Shown: positions 1 to 9,984, numbered from the stretch's first letter. The stretch: 64,000 nucleotides of DNA from Actinopolyspora mzabensis (GCF_900101095.1 NZ_FNFM01000007.1:62001-126000), one strand, 5' to 3'. The notes: generated by a model from the letters alone, not told the origin. Program-made: numbers and translations.

Positions 1-177
1 GTGTACGGCGAGGCACCGCTGCAGTCCAACTACACGGTGTTCGGCACCGTGTCGAAGGAGGGCCTGCAGGTGGTCGATGAGGTCGCGCGTGCCGGGCACG
101 ACGGCTCGTTCTCGCGTGCCGGTGGCGGCAAGCCGAACAAGAAGGTGACCTTCGAGAAGGTGGCCGTGCAGTCCTGA
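1..177 (+). CDS. ppiB: Cyclophilin-type peptidyl-prolyl cis-trans isomerase, C-terminal part
   Basis: The frame is open from the first base and ends at TGA 175-177, giving the last 58 residues of a protein whose start lies outside the window. The segment NYTVFGTVSKEGLQVVDEVA is the typical C-terminal beta-strand and helix of cyclophilins, which catalyse proline cis-trans isomerisation during protein folding. It converges on relA, as the mycobacterial cyclophilin gene does next to relA. The visible part has no membrane or signal segment, but any N-terminal signal would lie upstream, so its location in the cell cannot be decided here. Confidence 0.85.
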   Translation: MYGEAPLQSNYTVFGTVSKEGLQVVDEVARAGHDGSFSRAGGGKPNKKVTFEKVAVQS

Positions 178-195
178 CCGGAAACCCCGCCCCCA

Positions 196-229
196 GTACT
201 CCGGCCCCGGACCCCCTGGGCCGGAGTAC
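196..229 (+). terminator. Intrinsic terminator after the cyclophilin gene
   Basis: A perfect 12-bp stem (GTACTCCGGCCC at 196-207 pairing with 218-229) closes a 10-nt loop, 19 nt after the stop codon. There is no U-tract, which is common for actinobacterial terminators. Confidence 0.7.
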
Positions 230-277
230 CGGGGAACGCCCGCGTGACCGGGGCCGCGCGGGCGTGGCGGGGGGACT

Positions 278-357
278 GCGTAAATTTCCCGCGAGATCGC
301 CGCGCGGTGCGGCGGTATGGCCCCGGCTCGCGTAAATTTCCCACGAAATCGCCGCGC
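278..357 (+). repeat. Two copies of a 28-bp quasi-palindromic intergenic motif (composite repeat copy A)
   Basis: Units at 278-305 and 330-357 differ at only 2 of 28 positions. Both begin GCGTAAATTTCCC and end ATCGCCGCGC. The same motif recurs in reverse orientation at 24019-24046 (25 of 28 positions match the first unit), more weakly at 24072-24099, and weakly at 60268-60295. The centre resembles ATTTCNCGNGAAAT, so the unit is nearly its own reverse complement. It lies between the convergent cyclophilin and relA genes. Confidence 0.75.
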
Positions 358-400
358 CGCTTCGACGCAGGGCCGAGCTCCCACCACTGCCGCAGCCTGC

Positions 401-470
401 ACCGCCGCGGGTTCTCTCGTGGTGCTCTCGCGAGGACGCCGGAGACGTCGGGTAGCTCTTGGTCGCTACC
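401..470 (+). repeat. Hairpin-type intergenic repeat, partial copy A
   Basis: From 401 the sequence GCGGGTTCTC, then CTCTCGCGAGGACGCC and GGAGACGT, matches the 5' half of the copies at 60385-60497 and 23841-23947 (reverse). The tip stem is present as GGTAGC/GCTACC at 451-469. The 3' half is diverged or displaced: a fragment resembling it, with GTAG/CTAC and AAGAGCC, lies near 587-615. The rest of 471-686 shows no gene that I can support. Confidence 0.6.
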
Positions 471-686
471 TGCTCGTGGGAACCGCTCAGAAGCCGAGCC
501 CTTACTCGAATCATCAGCACAAACGACGCAGCGTGCGTGTCCCCGGTGCGTGAGTCGGATGCATTGCGAGGCCGGGCCGCTCGCCGCGTAGGTCGCTACT
601 CAAGAGCCGGCCCAACACTCCCAAGGCGCCGACTCACGTGCCGGCTAACCAGCCACCCAGACCAACCGGCACAGCCTGCGGCATCC

Positions 687-2999
687 CTATGCCGCGGATG
701 TCATGCGGTAGACATCGTATACGCCCTCGATGTTGCGCACGGCTTTCAGCACGTGTCCCAAATGCTTGGGATCGCCCATCTCGAAGGAGAACCGGCTCAC
801 CGCGACGCGGTCCTTGGAGGTGGTCACCGAGGCGGACAGGATGTTGACCTTCTCGTCGGCCAGCACCTTCGTCACGTCCGAGAGCAACCGGTGCCGGTCC
901 AGCGCCTCGACCTGGATGGCCACCAGGAACACCGAGGAGTTCGACGGGGCCCAGTAGACCTCCACCAACCGTTCGGGCTTGGATCGCAGGTCGTCCGCGT
1001 TGTTGCAGTCGGTGCGGTGCACGCTGACGCCGCCGCCGCGCGTGACGAAGCCGAGGATCTCGTCGCCGGGCACCGGGGTGCAGCAACGCGCGAGCTTCGC
1101 CCAGACCTCCCCCGCGTTGGCACCCTCCACCCGCACACCGGAATCGCCGGAACTGCGACGCTGCTGCTGCACCGTGGAGGGGGTGGAGCGTTCCGCGATC
1201 TCGTCCTCGGCCTGTTCCACCCCGCCGAACGAGGCGACCAGCCGCTGCACCACGTGGTGCGCCGAGACCTGTCGCTCCCCGACCGCCGCGTACAACGCGG
1301 TCACATCGGTGTAGTGCAGTTCCTTGGCCACCGATCCGATGGAATCGGCCGAGACCAGCCGCTGCACGGGCAGCCCCAGCCTGCGCAGCTCCTTGGCGAT
1401 GGCCTGCTTGCCGGACTCGATGGCCTCTTCCCGCCGCTCCTTGGCGAACCACTGCTTGATCTTGGTCTTGGCGCGCGGCGAGGCGACGAAGGACAGCCAG
1501 TCCCTGCTCGGACCGGACCCCTCGGCCTTGGAGGTGAAGATCTCGACGACCTCACCGTTCTCCAGCTTGCGTTCGAGCGCGACGAGTCTGCCGTTGACCC
1601 TGGATCCGATGCAGCGGTGCCCCACCTCGGTGTGCACCGCGTAGGCGAAGTCGACCGGGGTGGATCCCGCCGGAAGCGTGATCACATCACCCTTGGGAGT
1701 GAATACGAAGATCTCCCTGGTGTTGAGATCGTAGCGCAGCGACTCCAGGAACTCCCCCGGATCCGCGGCCTCTCGCTGCCAGTCCAACAGCTGGCGCATC
1801 CAGGCCATCTCGTCGATCTCGACACCGGCACCGCGCCCGCGCGCCTTGGTCTCCTTGTAGCGCCAGTGGGCCGCGATGCCGTACTCGGCGGTGCGGTGCA
1901 TCTCCTCGGTACGGATCTGCACTTCCAGCGGCTTGCCCTCGGGGCCGATCACCGTGGTGTGCAGCGACTGGTAGACCCCGAACTTGGGCTGGGCGATGTA
2001 GTCCTTGAACCGGCCGGGCATCGGCTGCCACAGCGCGTGCACCACGCCCATGGCGGCGTAGCAGTCCCGCACCTGGTCGACGAGGATGCGCACTCCGACC
2101 AGATCGTGGATGTCGTCGAAGTCGCGGCCCCGCACGATCATCTTCTGGTGGATCGAGTAGTAGTGCTTGGGCCGCCCCTCCACCTTCGCGGAGAGCCGCG
2201 CCGCGTCCAGGTTCGACGACAGCTCGTCGACCACGGTGCGCAGGTAGGTGTCCCTGGAGGGCGCGCGATTGGCCACCAGCCGCACGATCTCGTCGTACTT
2301 CTTGGGCTGCAGGATCGCGAAGGCCAGGTCTTCCAGCTCCCACTTGATGGTGGCCATGCCCAACCGGTGCGCCAGCGGCGCGAGCACCTCGAGGGTCTCG
2401 CGCGCCTTGCGGACCTGCTTCTCCGGCGGCAGGAACCGCATGGTGCGCATGTTGTGCAACCGGTCGGCGAGCTTGATCACCACGACGCGGGGATCACGGG
2501 CCATCGCTATGACCATCTTGCGGATGGTCTCGGCCTCGGCGGCGTTGCCCAGCTTGACCTTGTCGAGCTTGGTGACGCCGTCGACGAGGTGGGAGACCTC
2601 CTCACCGAAGTCCGACCGCAGCTGATCCAGCGGGTAGTCGGTGTCCTCGACGGTGTCGTGCAGCAGCGCGGCCACCAGCGTGGTGGTGTCCATGCCCAGC
2701 TCGGCGAGGATGGTCGCCACCGCGAGCGGGTGGGTGATGTAGGGATCGCCGGACTTGCGCTGCTGGTCGCTGTGCTGCTCCTCGGCGATGTCGTAGGCGT
2801 ACTGCAGCAACGCCAGATCCGCCTGCGGGTGCATCTCGCGGTGCACCGAGGCCAGCGGCTCGAGTACTTGCTTGACCTGAGTAGGACGCTGCGCGGTGAT
2901 TCGCCGGGCCAACCGCGCGCGAACCCGCCGAGTGGCCGAGGCGGGCCGCTGCGCGGCAGATTCCGCCCCGCTCGCGGGAGACTCGACTTCTTGGCTCAC
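687..2999 (-). CDS. relA: Bifunctional (p)ppGpp synthetase/hydrolase RelA/SpoT (Rel)
   Basis: Makes and degrades the alarmone (p)ppGpp in the stringent response and works on the ribosome. The 770-residue protein has the family order: an HD hydrolase domain with the His-Asp pair near residues 114-115 ([13 protein letters not shown]), a synthetase domain at about 255-380 with the [13 protein letters not shown] loop and the [14 protein letters not shown] segment, a TGS domain at about 425-485, and a C-terminal ACT domain. An intact HD motif predicts hydrolase activity. The frame stays open to 3143, but I chose GTG at 2999 because the upstream residues are low complexity and family alignment begins after this point. 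A terminator at 3178-3208 separates it from secF, so it probably has its own promoter. The apt gene that often precedes relA is absent. Confidence 0.95.
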   Translation of the reverse strand: MSQEVESPASGAESAAQRPASATRRVRARLARRITAQRPTQVKQVLEPLASVHREMHPQADLALLQYAYDIAEEQHSDQQRKSGDPYITHPLAVATILAELGMDTTTLVAALLHDTVEDTDYPLDQLRSDFGEEVSHLVDGVTKLDKVKLGNAAEAETIRKMVIAMARDPRVVVIKLADRLHNMRTMRFLPPEKQVRKARETLEVLAPLAHRLGMATIKWELEDLAFAILQPKKYDEIVRLVANRAPSRDTYLRTVVDELSSNLDAARLSAKVEGRPKHYYSIHQKMIVRGRDFDDIHDLVGVRILVDQVRDCYAAMGVVHALWQPMPGRFKDYIAQPKFGVYQSLHTTVIGPEGKPLEVQIRTEEMHRTAEYGIAAHWRYKETKARGRGAGVEIDEMAWMRQLLDWQREAADPGEFLESLRYDLNTREIFVFTPKGDVITLPAGSTPVDFAYAVHTEVGHRCIGSRVNGRLVALERKLENGEVVEIFTSKAEGSGPSRDWLSFVASPRAKTKIKQWFAKERREEAIESGKQAIAKELRRLGLPVQRLVSADSIGSVAKELHYTDVTALYAAVGERQVSAHHVVQRLVASFGGVEQAEDEIAERSTPSTVQQQRRSSGDSGVRVEGANAGEVWAKLARCCTPVPGDEILGFVTRGGGVSVHRTDCNNADDLRSKPERLVEVYWAPSNSSVFLVAIQVEALDRHRLLSDVTKVLADEKVNILSASVTTSKDRVAVSRFSFEMGDPKHLGHVLKAVRNIEGVYDVYRMTSAA

Positions 3000-3177
3000 A
3001 GCACGCTCCCGGGTGTTCGAGGATCCGCTCGGCCCGGGTCGGTTCTCCGCACGCGAGAACGCCCGTGGCGCTCGGTGCGGCGACCCGGGCATCGAGCATA
3101 ACGCTACGAACGCCGTGAGCCTTCCCGGGAGGGGCGACACCACGCCGAGCGGTCCCTACACAGCTGTGGGCAGAATC

Positions 3178-3208
3178 CCCGGGTGATCGGTCGCGCCGAT
3201 CACCCGGG
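3178..3208 (-). terminator. Terminator between secF and relA
   Basis: A perfect 13-bp inverted repeat (3178-3190 with 3196-3208, core GGGTGATCGG) has a 5-nt loop. It lies 60 nt after the secF stop and is read on the minus strand, so it should end the ruv-sec transcript before relA. Confidence 0.75.
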
Positions 3209-3268
3209 CTGCACGATCACCGGACCGCACGGTCACCGCCGAGACCCGCCCGCGGTGAGCCGCGGGGT

Positions 3269-4555
3269 TCACCGCCGCCTGCGTCCGGAGGCACGGCGTC
3301 CCGCTTTCCCCGAGGGCTGTGCTCCCACGGAACCGGAGGCACCCGCACCGGCCAGTTTCGCGCCACCGGTCCCGTTGCTCCCGTTCCGGGCGGGACGCGT
3401 CTTACCGCTCGTGCTCGACTCGGGCTCGGACTCGGACTCGGACTGGTCGTCGGTGTCGCTCCCGTTGGCCGTGGCGGTCCCGTCACTGCCACGGTTGCGC
3501 CTGCGCTGGGCGACCTTCTCGGAGTGCGCGCGGTACTTGGACTCGCGCATCTTCAGGTCGACCAGCAGTGGAGTGGCCAGCAGCAGCGAGGAGAGCACAC
3601 CCGCGAGCATGCCGACGCCCTGCACCAGCGCGAGATCCCGCAGCACGCCGACACCCAGCAGTCCCGCGCCGACGACCAGCAGGCCGAGCACCGGCAGCAG
3701 CGCGATCACCGAGGTGTTGATCGACCGCATCAGGGACTGGTTGACGGCCAGGTTCGCCGCCTCGGGATAGGTTCGCCTGCTCGTGCTCAACAGCCCGGTG
3801 GTGTTCTCCTTGACCTTGTCGAAGACCACGACCGTGTCGTACAGCGAGAAACCGAGGATGGTGAGCAGACCGATCACCGTGCTGGGACTGACCTGGAACC
3901 CGGTCATCGAGTAGATGCCCGCGGTGACGAGCACGTCGTGCAGCAGCGCCACCAGGGCGCCGACCGCCATCCAGCGCTCGAAGTAGAACGCCAGGAACAC
4001 GGTCACCAGCACGAGGAACACGGCCAGGGCGATCAGTGCCTGCTGGGTGATCTCGCTGCCCCAGGTGCCGCTGACGGCGCTGTCGCTGATCGCGTCCGCG
4101 CTCGGCTGGCCGTCGGTGCCCAGCGGTTGCAGGTCCTGGAACAGTGCCGACTTGACCTCGACCAGCTCGGCCTGCGAGAGCTTCTCGGTGTTGATCTGCA
4201 GCGTCTGGCTGTTACCGCTGCCCACCAGCTGCACCGAGGACGGCTCGGAGCCGAGCGCCTGCTGGAAGGAGTCCTCGGCCTCCTCGGTGCTGATCTGCCC
4301 GGAGGCGCCCTGCGCGGGCATCGAGATGTTGGTGCCGCCCTCGAACTCGATGCTGAGGTTGAAGCCCTTGACGCCGACGAAAAGGGCCGAGACCAGCATC
4401 AGCAGCCCGAGGACGACGTACCAGTACTTGCGCTTGCCGATGATGTCGAAAGCACCGGTACCGGTGTAGAGCCGTTGCAGCACCCCGCGCTTGGCCTCGG
4501 TGCCGCTCGCGTCGGTCGCGGCGGGATCGTTCCCGTTGCTGCCGCTCGTGTCCAC
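3269..4555 (-). CDS. secF: Protein translocase subunit SecF
   Basis: Partner of SecD in the membrane complex that uses the proton gradient to help SecYEG-exported proteins complete translocation. The 428-residue protein has one N-terminal membrane segment (about 43-62), an extracellular domain with the family FEGGTN motif near 75-80, and five membrane helices in the second half, including the GFSLYDTVVVFDKVKEN segment. The C-terminal tail of about 85 residues is rich in Ser, Gly and charged residues and looks disordered. The GTG start is preceded by AAGGAGG inside the end of secD, and the two genes are 3 nt apart, so they are co-translated. Confidence 0.95.
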   Translation of the reverse strand: MDTSGSNGNDPAATDASGTEAKRGVLQRLYTGTGAFDIIGKRKYWYVVLGLLMLVSALFVGVKGFNLSIEFEGGTNISMPAQGASGQISTEEAEDSFQQALGSEPSSVQLVGSGNSQTLQINTEKLSQAELVEVKSALFQDLQPLGTDGQPSADAISDSAVSGTWGSEITQQALIALAVFLVLVTVFLAFYFERWMAVGALVALLHDVLVTAGIYSMTGFQVSPSTVIGLLTILGFSLYDTVVVFDKVKENTTGLLSTSRRTYPEAANLAVNQSLMRSINTSVIALLPVLGLLVVGAGLLGVGVLRDLALVQGVGMLAGVLSSLLLATPLLVDLKMRESKYRAHSEKVAQRRRNRGSDGTATANGSDTDDQSESESEPESSTSGKTRPARNGSNGTGGAKLAGAGASGSVGAQPSGKAGRRASGRRRR

Positions 4556-4558
4556 GAC

Positions 4559-6367
4559 TCACGCCTCCTTCGGAGTGCCGTTGGAGGCACCCTGCTGCCG
4601 GTTGCCGCCCTTTCGCTGTGCCCTGGCGCGTTCGCCCATCCGCTGGACCGCGCCGAGACCGGTCAGCCCCGGACGGGAGAGGAACTTGCTGCGCGAGGCC
4701 AGCGCCACCAGGGGATGAGTGACCAGGAAGACGACGATCAGATCCAGCACCGTCGACATTCCGAGCGTGAAGGCGAAGCCCTTCACCTGACCGACCGCGA
4801 GCAGGTACAGCACACCCGCCGCGAGGAAGCTGACCGCGTCGGCCGACAGGATCGTCCGGCGAGCGCGGGCCCAGGATCGTGGCACCGCGGACCGGAACGT
4901 TCTGCCCTCGCGTATCTCGTCCTTGAGCCGTTCGAAGAAGACGATGAACGAGTCCGCGGTGATACCGATCGCGATGATGAAACCGGCCATGCCCGGCAGG
5001 TCGAGTGTGAATCCGATCCAGCGGCCGAACAGCACCAGCACGCCGTAGACGACCGCACCGGACAGCACCAGCGAAAGGATCGTCAACAGCCCCAGCAGCC
5101 GGTAGTAGAGCAGGCAGTAGACCGCCACGAGGATCAGTCCGATGCCGCCCGCCAGCAACGCGGCCTGCAGCGAGGCGATCCCCAGCGTCGGTGAGACGGT
5201 CTCGGCGGTGGACTGGTCGAACGCCAGTGGCAGCGCACCGTACTTGAGGGTGTTGGCGAGGTTGTTGGCCGTCTCCTGGTTGAAGTTGCCGGAGATCGAG
5301 GTGGTGCCACCGACGATCGCGTCGTTGATGGAGGGGGCGGAGACCACCCTGTTGTCGAGCACGAAGGCGACCTGCTCACCGACGTTCTGCGAGGTGAAGT
5401 CGGCCCAGGTGTTCTTGCCCTGGTTCTTGAACTCCAGGTTGACGGTCCACTCGGCCTTGCGCTGCCCAGGTGGGGAGGAGTTGGCGTCGCTGATCTGGGT
5501 GCCGGGGATCAGCACCGGTTCGAGGATGTACTTGCGCTGACCGTCGTCACCGCAGGTCACCAGCGGAAGTTTGGGATCGGCGTTGCCGCGCAGCGGGTCG
5601 GGGGCACTGCAGTCCAGCGTCAGCAGTGCCTGCCGCTGCATGGTGGGGTTCTTGCTCTGCCGCAGCTGCTTGGCCTGCTCGATCCGTTCGGCCCTGGTCA
5701 GCTGGTCCCCGTTCTGCTGGTTACCGCCCTGCTGGTTACCGCCCTGCTGGCTACCGCTCTGCTGATCGTTGCCGGACTGCTGCGCGCCATCGCCGGATTG
5801 GGAGTTCTCGTCCGGTTGCTCCTGCGCCGGAGCCTGCTGCGCGCCCAACGCCTGTGGCGTGGTGTCGGAGGACTGGTCCCCGGATCCGCTCGATCCGTTG
5901 TTCTGGCCGGACTGCTCACCCTGGCCCTGCTGGTTGCCCTGGCCGGATTGATTGCCCTGGCCGGGCTGGTTGCCCTGCAACGCACTGACCGGAACGACCT
6001 GGTTGACCTTGCGAAGGTTCAGCTCCGCGGTCTGCCCGAGCCGCTTGGCTTGTTCACCGTCCTTGCCGGGCACCGTGATCACCAGGTTGGTGCCGTCGAT
6101 GGTGACCTCGGAGCCGCTCACACCGAGTCCGTTCACACGCTGCTCGATGATCTCGCGAGCCTGCTGCAACGACTCGTCCGTCGGGGGTTTACCGTTGGGT
6201 GTCCGCGCCGTGAGCGTCACCCGGGTACCGCCCTGCAGGTCGATGCCCAGCTCCGGAGCTGGTTTGCGGTCACCGGTGAAGAACACAAGGCTGTATATGC
6301 CCAGCAGAATCACCACGAAGGCCAGCAGGTAACGCGCCGGCCGGATCTGCCCGCGTGGAGGTGCCAC
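4559..6367 (-). CDS. secD: Protein translocase subunit SecD with a long Gln/Gly/Asn-rich insert
   Basis: Membrane subunit of the SecDF accessory translocase. The 602-residue protein has an N-terminal membrane helix (about 11-31), the family ELGIDLQGGTR motif near 39-49, the large extracytoplasmic P1 domain, and five C-terminal helices with the TADSFIVFFERLKDEIREGR segment. Residues 131-222 form a low-complexity stretch of GQGN, QQGG and QNG units between the two halves of P1. Actinobacterial SecD proteins often carry a linker here, but this one is long. I chose GTG at 6367 because GAGGAGAC lies upstream and the membrane helix follows directly; the frame remains open to 6628. Confidence 0.93.
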   Translation of the reverse strand: MAPPRGQIRPARYLLAFVVILLGIYSLVFFTGDRKPAPELGIDLQGGTRVTLTARTPNGKPPTDESLQQAREIIEQRVNGLGVSGSEVTIDGTNLVITVPGKDGEQAKRLGQTAELNLRKVNQVVPVSALQGNQPGQGNQSGQGNQQGQGEQSGQNNGSSGSGDQSSDTTPQALGAQQAPAQEQPDENSQSGDGAQQSGNDQQSGSQQGGNQQGGNQQNGDQLTRAERIEQAKQLRQSKNPTMQRQALLTLDCSAPDPLRGNADPKLPLVTCGDDGQRKYILEPVLIPGTQISDANSSPPGQRKAEWTVNLEFKNQGKNTWADFTSQNVGEQVAFVLDNRVVSAPSINDAIVGGTTSISGNFNQETANNLANTLKYGALPLAFDQSTAETVSPTLGIASLQAALLAGGIGLILVAVYCLLYYRLLGLLTILSLVLSGAVVYGVLVLFGRWIGFTLDLPGMAGFIIAIGITADSFIVFFERLKDEIREGRTFRSAVPRSWARARRTILSADAVSFLAAGVLYLLAVGQVKGFAFTLGMSTVLDLIVVFLVTHPLVALASRSKFLSRPGLTGLGAVQRMGERARAQRKGGNRQQGASNGTPKEA

Positions 6368-6763
6368 GTTAGGTCCGTCTCCTCGTCCGGGGTCGGTGCC
6401 GAAGGTCCGGCAGTCGTCCAAAGCCGCCGTCGCGCCCGGCCCTTCACGGTGCCGACACCGCACGTGGCTGACGCGACAACGGCGTCCAGTTTGACAGGTC
6501 ACATTCCGATGGCGTCGCGCAGGTACTGAATCGTGATGTGCGGGCCGCGCGTGACACGAGTGATCGTCATCGTGACCTGGGAACGCTCCCGTCCGGGCGA
6601 CGACGCCCCGACGGCGGAAAATTGACACGGTCCCCGCACGGGCACCGTGCTTCCGCGGCCGGGGCTGTCACCGAAAGGCTGGCGGGGTCACCGCCGAAAG
6701 CACGCTCCACCCCGCATCCCGCCGCCCTAAGCCGCGACGCCCTCGAGGGGCCGTCGAGCGGCT
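6368..6763. other. 396-nt gap between yajC and secD
   Basis: No gene is supported here. The secD frame stays open through part of it, but the residues are non-conserved. It probably carries the secD promoter and leader; I see no clear terminator or riboswitch. Confidence 0.4.
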
Positions 6764-7162
6764 TCAGCCGGTCTTCTGCGTCTCGGCGTTCTCCGCATTC
6801 TCGGCGTTCTCCGCGACATCGGATTCGTCGTCGGACGAGTCGCGGTCCGAGGAGTCGGTGATCTCCTCGTCGTCGTCCTCGTCGTCCTCATCCTCGTCGA
6901 CCTCGGTCTCGACCCGCTCACGGATCGCCTGGCGCAGCCAGGTGGTGACCACACCGTCGGCGATCTCGAGTTCGATCGAGTCGTCCTCGGTCTCGACCAC
7001 GGTGCCGAACAATCCGGAGGTGGTCATCACTCGGTCCCCGACCGTCAGCGAGTTCTGCAGCTTCTGCTGCTCACTCATCGCCTTGCGCTGCTTGCGCATC
7101 TGGAAGAACAGCAGCGCCGCGAAGGCGACGAACAGAATCGGGATCAAATACTCTGTCGTCAA
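6764..7162 (-). CDS. yajC: Preprotein translocase accessory protein YajC
   Basis: Small membrane protein associated with SecDF. The 132-residue product has a single membrane helix at the N-terminus (TEYLIPILFVAFAALLFF) followed by the conserved cytoplasmic segment with GDRVMTTSGLFGTVVE. The last 45 or so residues are strongly acidic and end with repeated ENA units. I chose the TTG at 7162 because GGAG lies 6 nt upstream and the membrane helix starts directly after it; the frame is open to 7282, but the extra residues are not conserved. It lies upstream of secD-secF and downstream of ruvB, the usual actinobacterial order. Confidence 0.88.
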   Translation of the reverse strand: MTTEYLIPILFVAFAALLFFQMRKQRKAMSEQQKLQNSLTVGDRVMTTSGLFGTVVETEDDSIELEIADGVVTTWLRQAIRERVETEVDEDEDDEDDDEEITDSSDRDSSDDESDVAENAENAENAETQKTG

Positions 7163-7428
7163 TCTTGCTCCATCCACGGACGTCACCCGGACAGCGCGGC
7201 GACCGCGACAACGGAGCCGTGCCCCACCGGCGCCCGGACTATTCGGATGTACCGCTCCCCAGTGTGCCAGGTTCACCAGCACACAACCGCCCCTGCCCTA
7301 CCGGTGGGCACACCGCCACGAACGGATCGGCCAGTGATGCAGCGCACAACGTCGCAGCCGGTTCGGTCCCCATCGGTACGCCACCAGGAGCGAACCAACT
7401 CACCGACGCGCTCGCGAGAAGTTCGGGC

Positions 7429-8544
7429 TCACTCGTCGAACAACCCGGGTTCCACGGGTTCGGGCTCAGCGGCGGGCGCCGCGCCGAACGCGTTGGCCGG
7501 TGCCACCATGCCGAGGTGATTCCAGGCAGCGGCGGTGGCCACCCGCCCACGCGGGGTCCGGGCCAACATGCCCGCCCGGACCAGGTACGGCTCGCACACC
7601 TCCTCGATGGTGCTCTGCTCCTCGCCCACCGCCACCGCCAGTGTCGAGGCTCCTACCGGTCCGCCGCCGAACGAGCGGGCCAGTGAGCCGAGCACCGCCC
7701 GGTCGAGGCGGTCGAGCCCGAGCTCGTCCACGTCGTAGACCTCCAGCGCGGCGCGGGCCACCTCGACGGTGACCACTCCGTCGGAGCGCACCTCGGCGTA
7801 GTCGCGGACCCGCCGCAGCAGCCGGTTGGCGATACGCGGCGTCCCCCGGCACCTCCGGGCTATCTCGGTGGCACCGTCCGGGCGCAGGTTCACCCCGAGA
7901 ATCCCGGCCGAACGGTTGATGACCTCATCGAGCTCGGCGGGTTCGTAGAACTCCATGTGCGCGGTGAACCCGAACCGGTCCCGCAACGGGCCGGTCAGCG
8001 ACCCCGATCGCGTGGTCGCTCCCACCAGGGTGAACGGGGCGATGTCCAGCGGGATGCTGGTGGCACCCGGGCCCTTGCCGACGACGACGTCGACCCGGTA
8101 GTCCTCCATCGCCAGGTAGAGCATCTCCTCGGCCGGGCGCGCCATGCGGTGTATCTCGTCGATGAACAGCACGTCCCCGGCGGTGAGGTTGGACAGCATC
8201 GCGGCCAGGTCCCCCGGCCGTTCCAGGGCCGGGCCGGAGGTCACCCTGATGGCCGAGCCCAGCTCGGTCGCCAGGATCATGGCCAGGCTGGTCTTGCCGA
8301 GCCCGGGTGGTCCCGCGAACAGGATGTGGTCGGGCTGCTCTCCCCTGCCGAGGGCCCCTTGCAGCACCAGGCGCAGCTGCTCGCGGACGCGCTGCTGCCC
8401 CACGAAGTCGTCGAGCTTGCGCGGGCGCAGGCTCGCGTCGATCTCCTGCTCACCGTTGGCGCGGTGCGGCGAGAGGGTTTCCTCGGAGGCGCCCGTCGCG
8501 TCCGGGGTCTCGGCTTCCGGCTCCACCGGCCCGTCCTCGTGCAT
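7429..8544 (-). CDS. ruvB: Holliday junction branch migration DNA helicase RuvB
   Basis: AAA+ motor that drives branch migration of Holliday junctions with RuvA. The 371-residue protein shows Walker [10 protein letters not shown] (about 78-86), Walker B LFIDEIHR (about 125-132), sensor GATTRSG, the [18 protein letters not shown] helix, and a C-terminal winged helix. The N-terminal 35 residues are an acidic extension. The ATG is preceded by GAGGAAACG. It ends the ruvCAB block, 63 nt after ruvA. Confidence 0.97.
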   Translation of the reverse strand: MHEDGPVEPEAETPDATGASEETLSPHRANGEQEIDASLRPRKLDDFVGQQRVREQLRLVLQGALGRGEQPDHILFAGPPGLGKTSLAMILATELGSAIRVTSGPALERPGDLAAMLSNLTAGDVLFIDEIHRMARPAEEMLYLAMEDYRVDVVVGKGPGATSIPLDIAPFTLVGATTRSGSLTGPLRDRFGFTAHMEFYEPAELDEVINRSAGILGVNLRPDGATEIARRCRGTPRIANRLLRRVRDYAEVRSDGVVTVEVARAALEVYDVDELGLDRLDRAVLGSLARSFGGGPVGASTLAVAVGEEQSTIEEVCEPYLVRAGMLARTPRGRVATAAAWNHLGMVAPANAFGAAPAAEPEPVEPGLFDE

Positions 8545-8607
8545 CGTTTCCTCAGAACTTCGCTCGTGCCACTTTCGGTTGTCGCGCCGCGGTGCTTCCG
8601 ACCTGCA

Positions 8608-9246
8608 CTACTTGGGGCCGAGACCGGCCAGGGCCTTGCGCAGCACGGTGGAGGTGTCGGTCTCGCCGCCGTTCTCGGCCAGGACCGCGTTGACGCTCTG
8701 CTCCGCCTGTTTCGCGGAGAACCCGAGTCCGACCAGGGCCTCGCTGACCTCGGCGCGGATACCCGCGTTGTCCACCGCGGCGGCACCGGGTGCGAAGCCG
8801 CTCTCCGCGCTCGTCCACGCGGAGTCGGTGCCGGGTTGGACGGACAGCGCCGCCACCTTGTCGCGCAGCTCCAGGGTGAGCCGTTCGGCGTTCTTCTTGC
8901 CGATACCGGGAACCCTGGTCAGCGCGCCGATGTCGCCCTGGCTCACCGCGTCGCGCAGCTGGGCGGGGTCGAGCACAGCCAGGGCGGCCAGCGCCAGCCG
9001 CGGGCCCACGCCCGAGGCGGTCTGCAGCAGGGTGAACAGGTCACGGGCCTGCGCGTCGGCGAACCCGTAGAGCGTCAGCGAGTCCTCCCGCACTAGCAGC
9101 GAGGTGGCCAGGTTCGCCTCGGAGCCGCGTTGCAGCCCACCCAGCGTTGCCGGTGTCGCGTACACGGCCATTCCCACGCCGCCGACCTCGATCACCGCGT
9201 GATCCAGTCCGACCGAAAGCACCTCACCCCGCACCGAAGCGATCAT
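8608..9246 (-). CDS. ruvA: Holliday junction branch migration complex subunit RuvA
   Basis: Tetrameric junction-binding subunit that loads RuvB. The 212-residue protein has the N-terminal OB domain beginning [13 protein letters not shown], two helix-hairpin-helix motifs ([11 protein letters not shown] near 78-88 and [12 protein letters not shown] near 113-124), and the flexible C-terminal domain III that contacts RuvB. The start codon overlaps the ruvC stop in an ATGA, indicating translational coupling. Confidence 0.96.
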   Translation of the reverse strand: MIASVRGEVLSVGLDHAVIEVGGVGMAVYATPATLGGLQRGSEANLATSLLVREDSLTLYGFADAQARDLFTLLQTASGVGPRLALAALAVLDPAQLRDAVSQGDIGALTRVPGIGKKNAERLTLELRDKVAALSVQPGTDSAWTSAESGFAPGAAAVDNAGIRAEVSEALVGLGFSAKQAEQSVNAVLAENGGETDTSTVLRKALAGLGPK

Positions 9247-9830
9247 CGGTGGTTCCCCCTTGTACCGGACGAGTCTCGTGCTGCCTGCCGCAGCCGCTGT
9301 TGATGATTGCGCGCGAGCTCGGCCGCGCGCTGCTCCGCCTCGGCGAGCCTGCCGACCATGGGAGCCCGCCAGAGATGACACAGTGCCAGTGCCAGTGCGT
9401 CGGCCGCGTCGGCGGGTTTCGGCGGGCTCGACATTCCCAGCACCTTGCCGACCATCGCGGTGACCTGTCGCTTGTCGGCCTTGCCCGAGCCACTGATGGC
9501 GGCCTTCACCGAACTCGGCGTGTGGAAGGCGACCTCGATGTCCCGCCGTGAGGCGGCCAGCGCCACGATGCCGGAGACCTGCGCGGTCCCCATGACCGAA
9601 CGCACGTTCTGCTGACTGAAGACCCGTTCGATCGCCACGACTTCCGGTTCGTGCTGGTCGATCCACTCCTCCACCCCGTCGGCGATGGCCACCAGGCGTC
9701 GGGGAAGCTCGTCGTCCACGGGGCTGCGCACCACGCCGACCCCGAGACAGCTCACCCCGCGCCGATGCCCGCCCTCGACGACACCGACTCCGCAGCGTGT
9801 CAGTCCCGGATCGACTCCCAGTATGCGCAC
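9243..9830 (-). CDS. ruvC: Crossover junction endodeoxyribonuclease RuvC
   Basis: Resolves Holliday junctions by paired nicking. The 195-residue protein has the RNase H-like fold with acidic residues visible in [12 protein letters not shown] (Asp 7), AIERVF (Glu near 68) and [13 protein letters not shown] near 140-150. I chose GTG at 9830, preceded by GAGGATGAGG, because the conserved sequence begins there; the frame extends to 10022 with non-conserved residues. It is the first gene of ruvC-ruvA-ruvB. Confidence 0.95.
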   Translation of the reverse strand: MRILGVDPGLTRCGVGVVEGGHRRGVSCLGVGVVRSPVDDELPRRLVAIADGVEEWIDQHEPEVVAIERVFSQQNVRSVMGTAQVSGIVALAASRRDIEVAFHTPSSVKAAISGSGKADKRQVTAMVGKVLGMSSPPKPADAADALALALCHLWRAPMVGRLAEAEQRAAELARNHQQRLRQAARDSSGTRGNHR

Positions 9831-9984
9831 ACCCTCATCCTCTCGCGCGAGCCCGCTTTGAACACGCGTTCGAATGATACCGGCCGGCCGGTCGGAACCG
9901 TGCACGGCGACACGCACGCCGCATCGTCCGGACGGAAGCGGACCGACGGGCCACGGGAGCGCGGACGGGGAGTCAACCGGGCGA

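Noticed and set aside
459-3101. 880-residue open frame on the plus strand opposite relA
   Set aside because: It is exactly antisense to a complete, conserved relA. Long antisense frames are expected at this GC content, and its sequence is Arg/Gly/His/Leu-rich with no family pattern.
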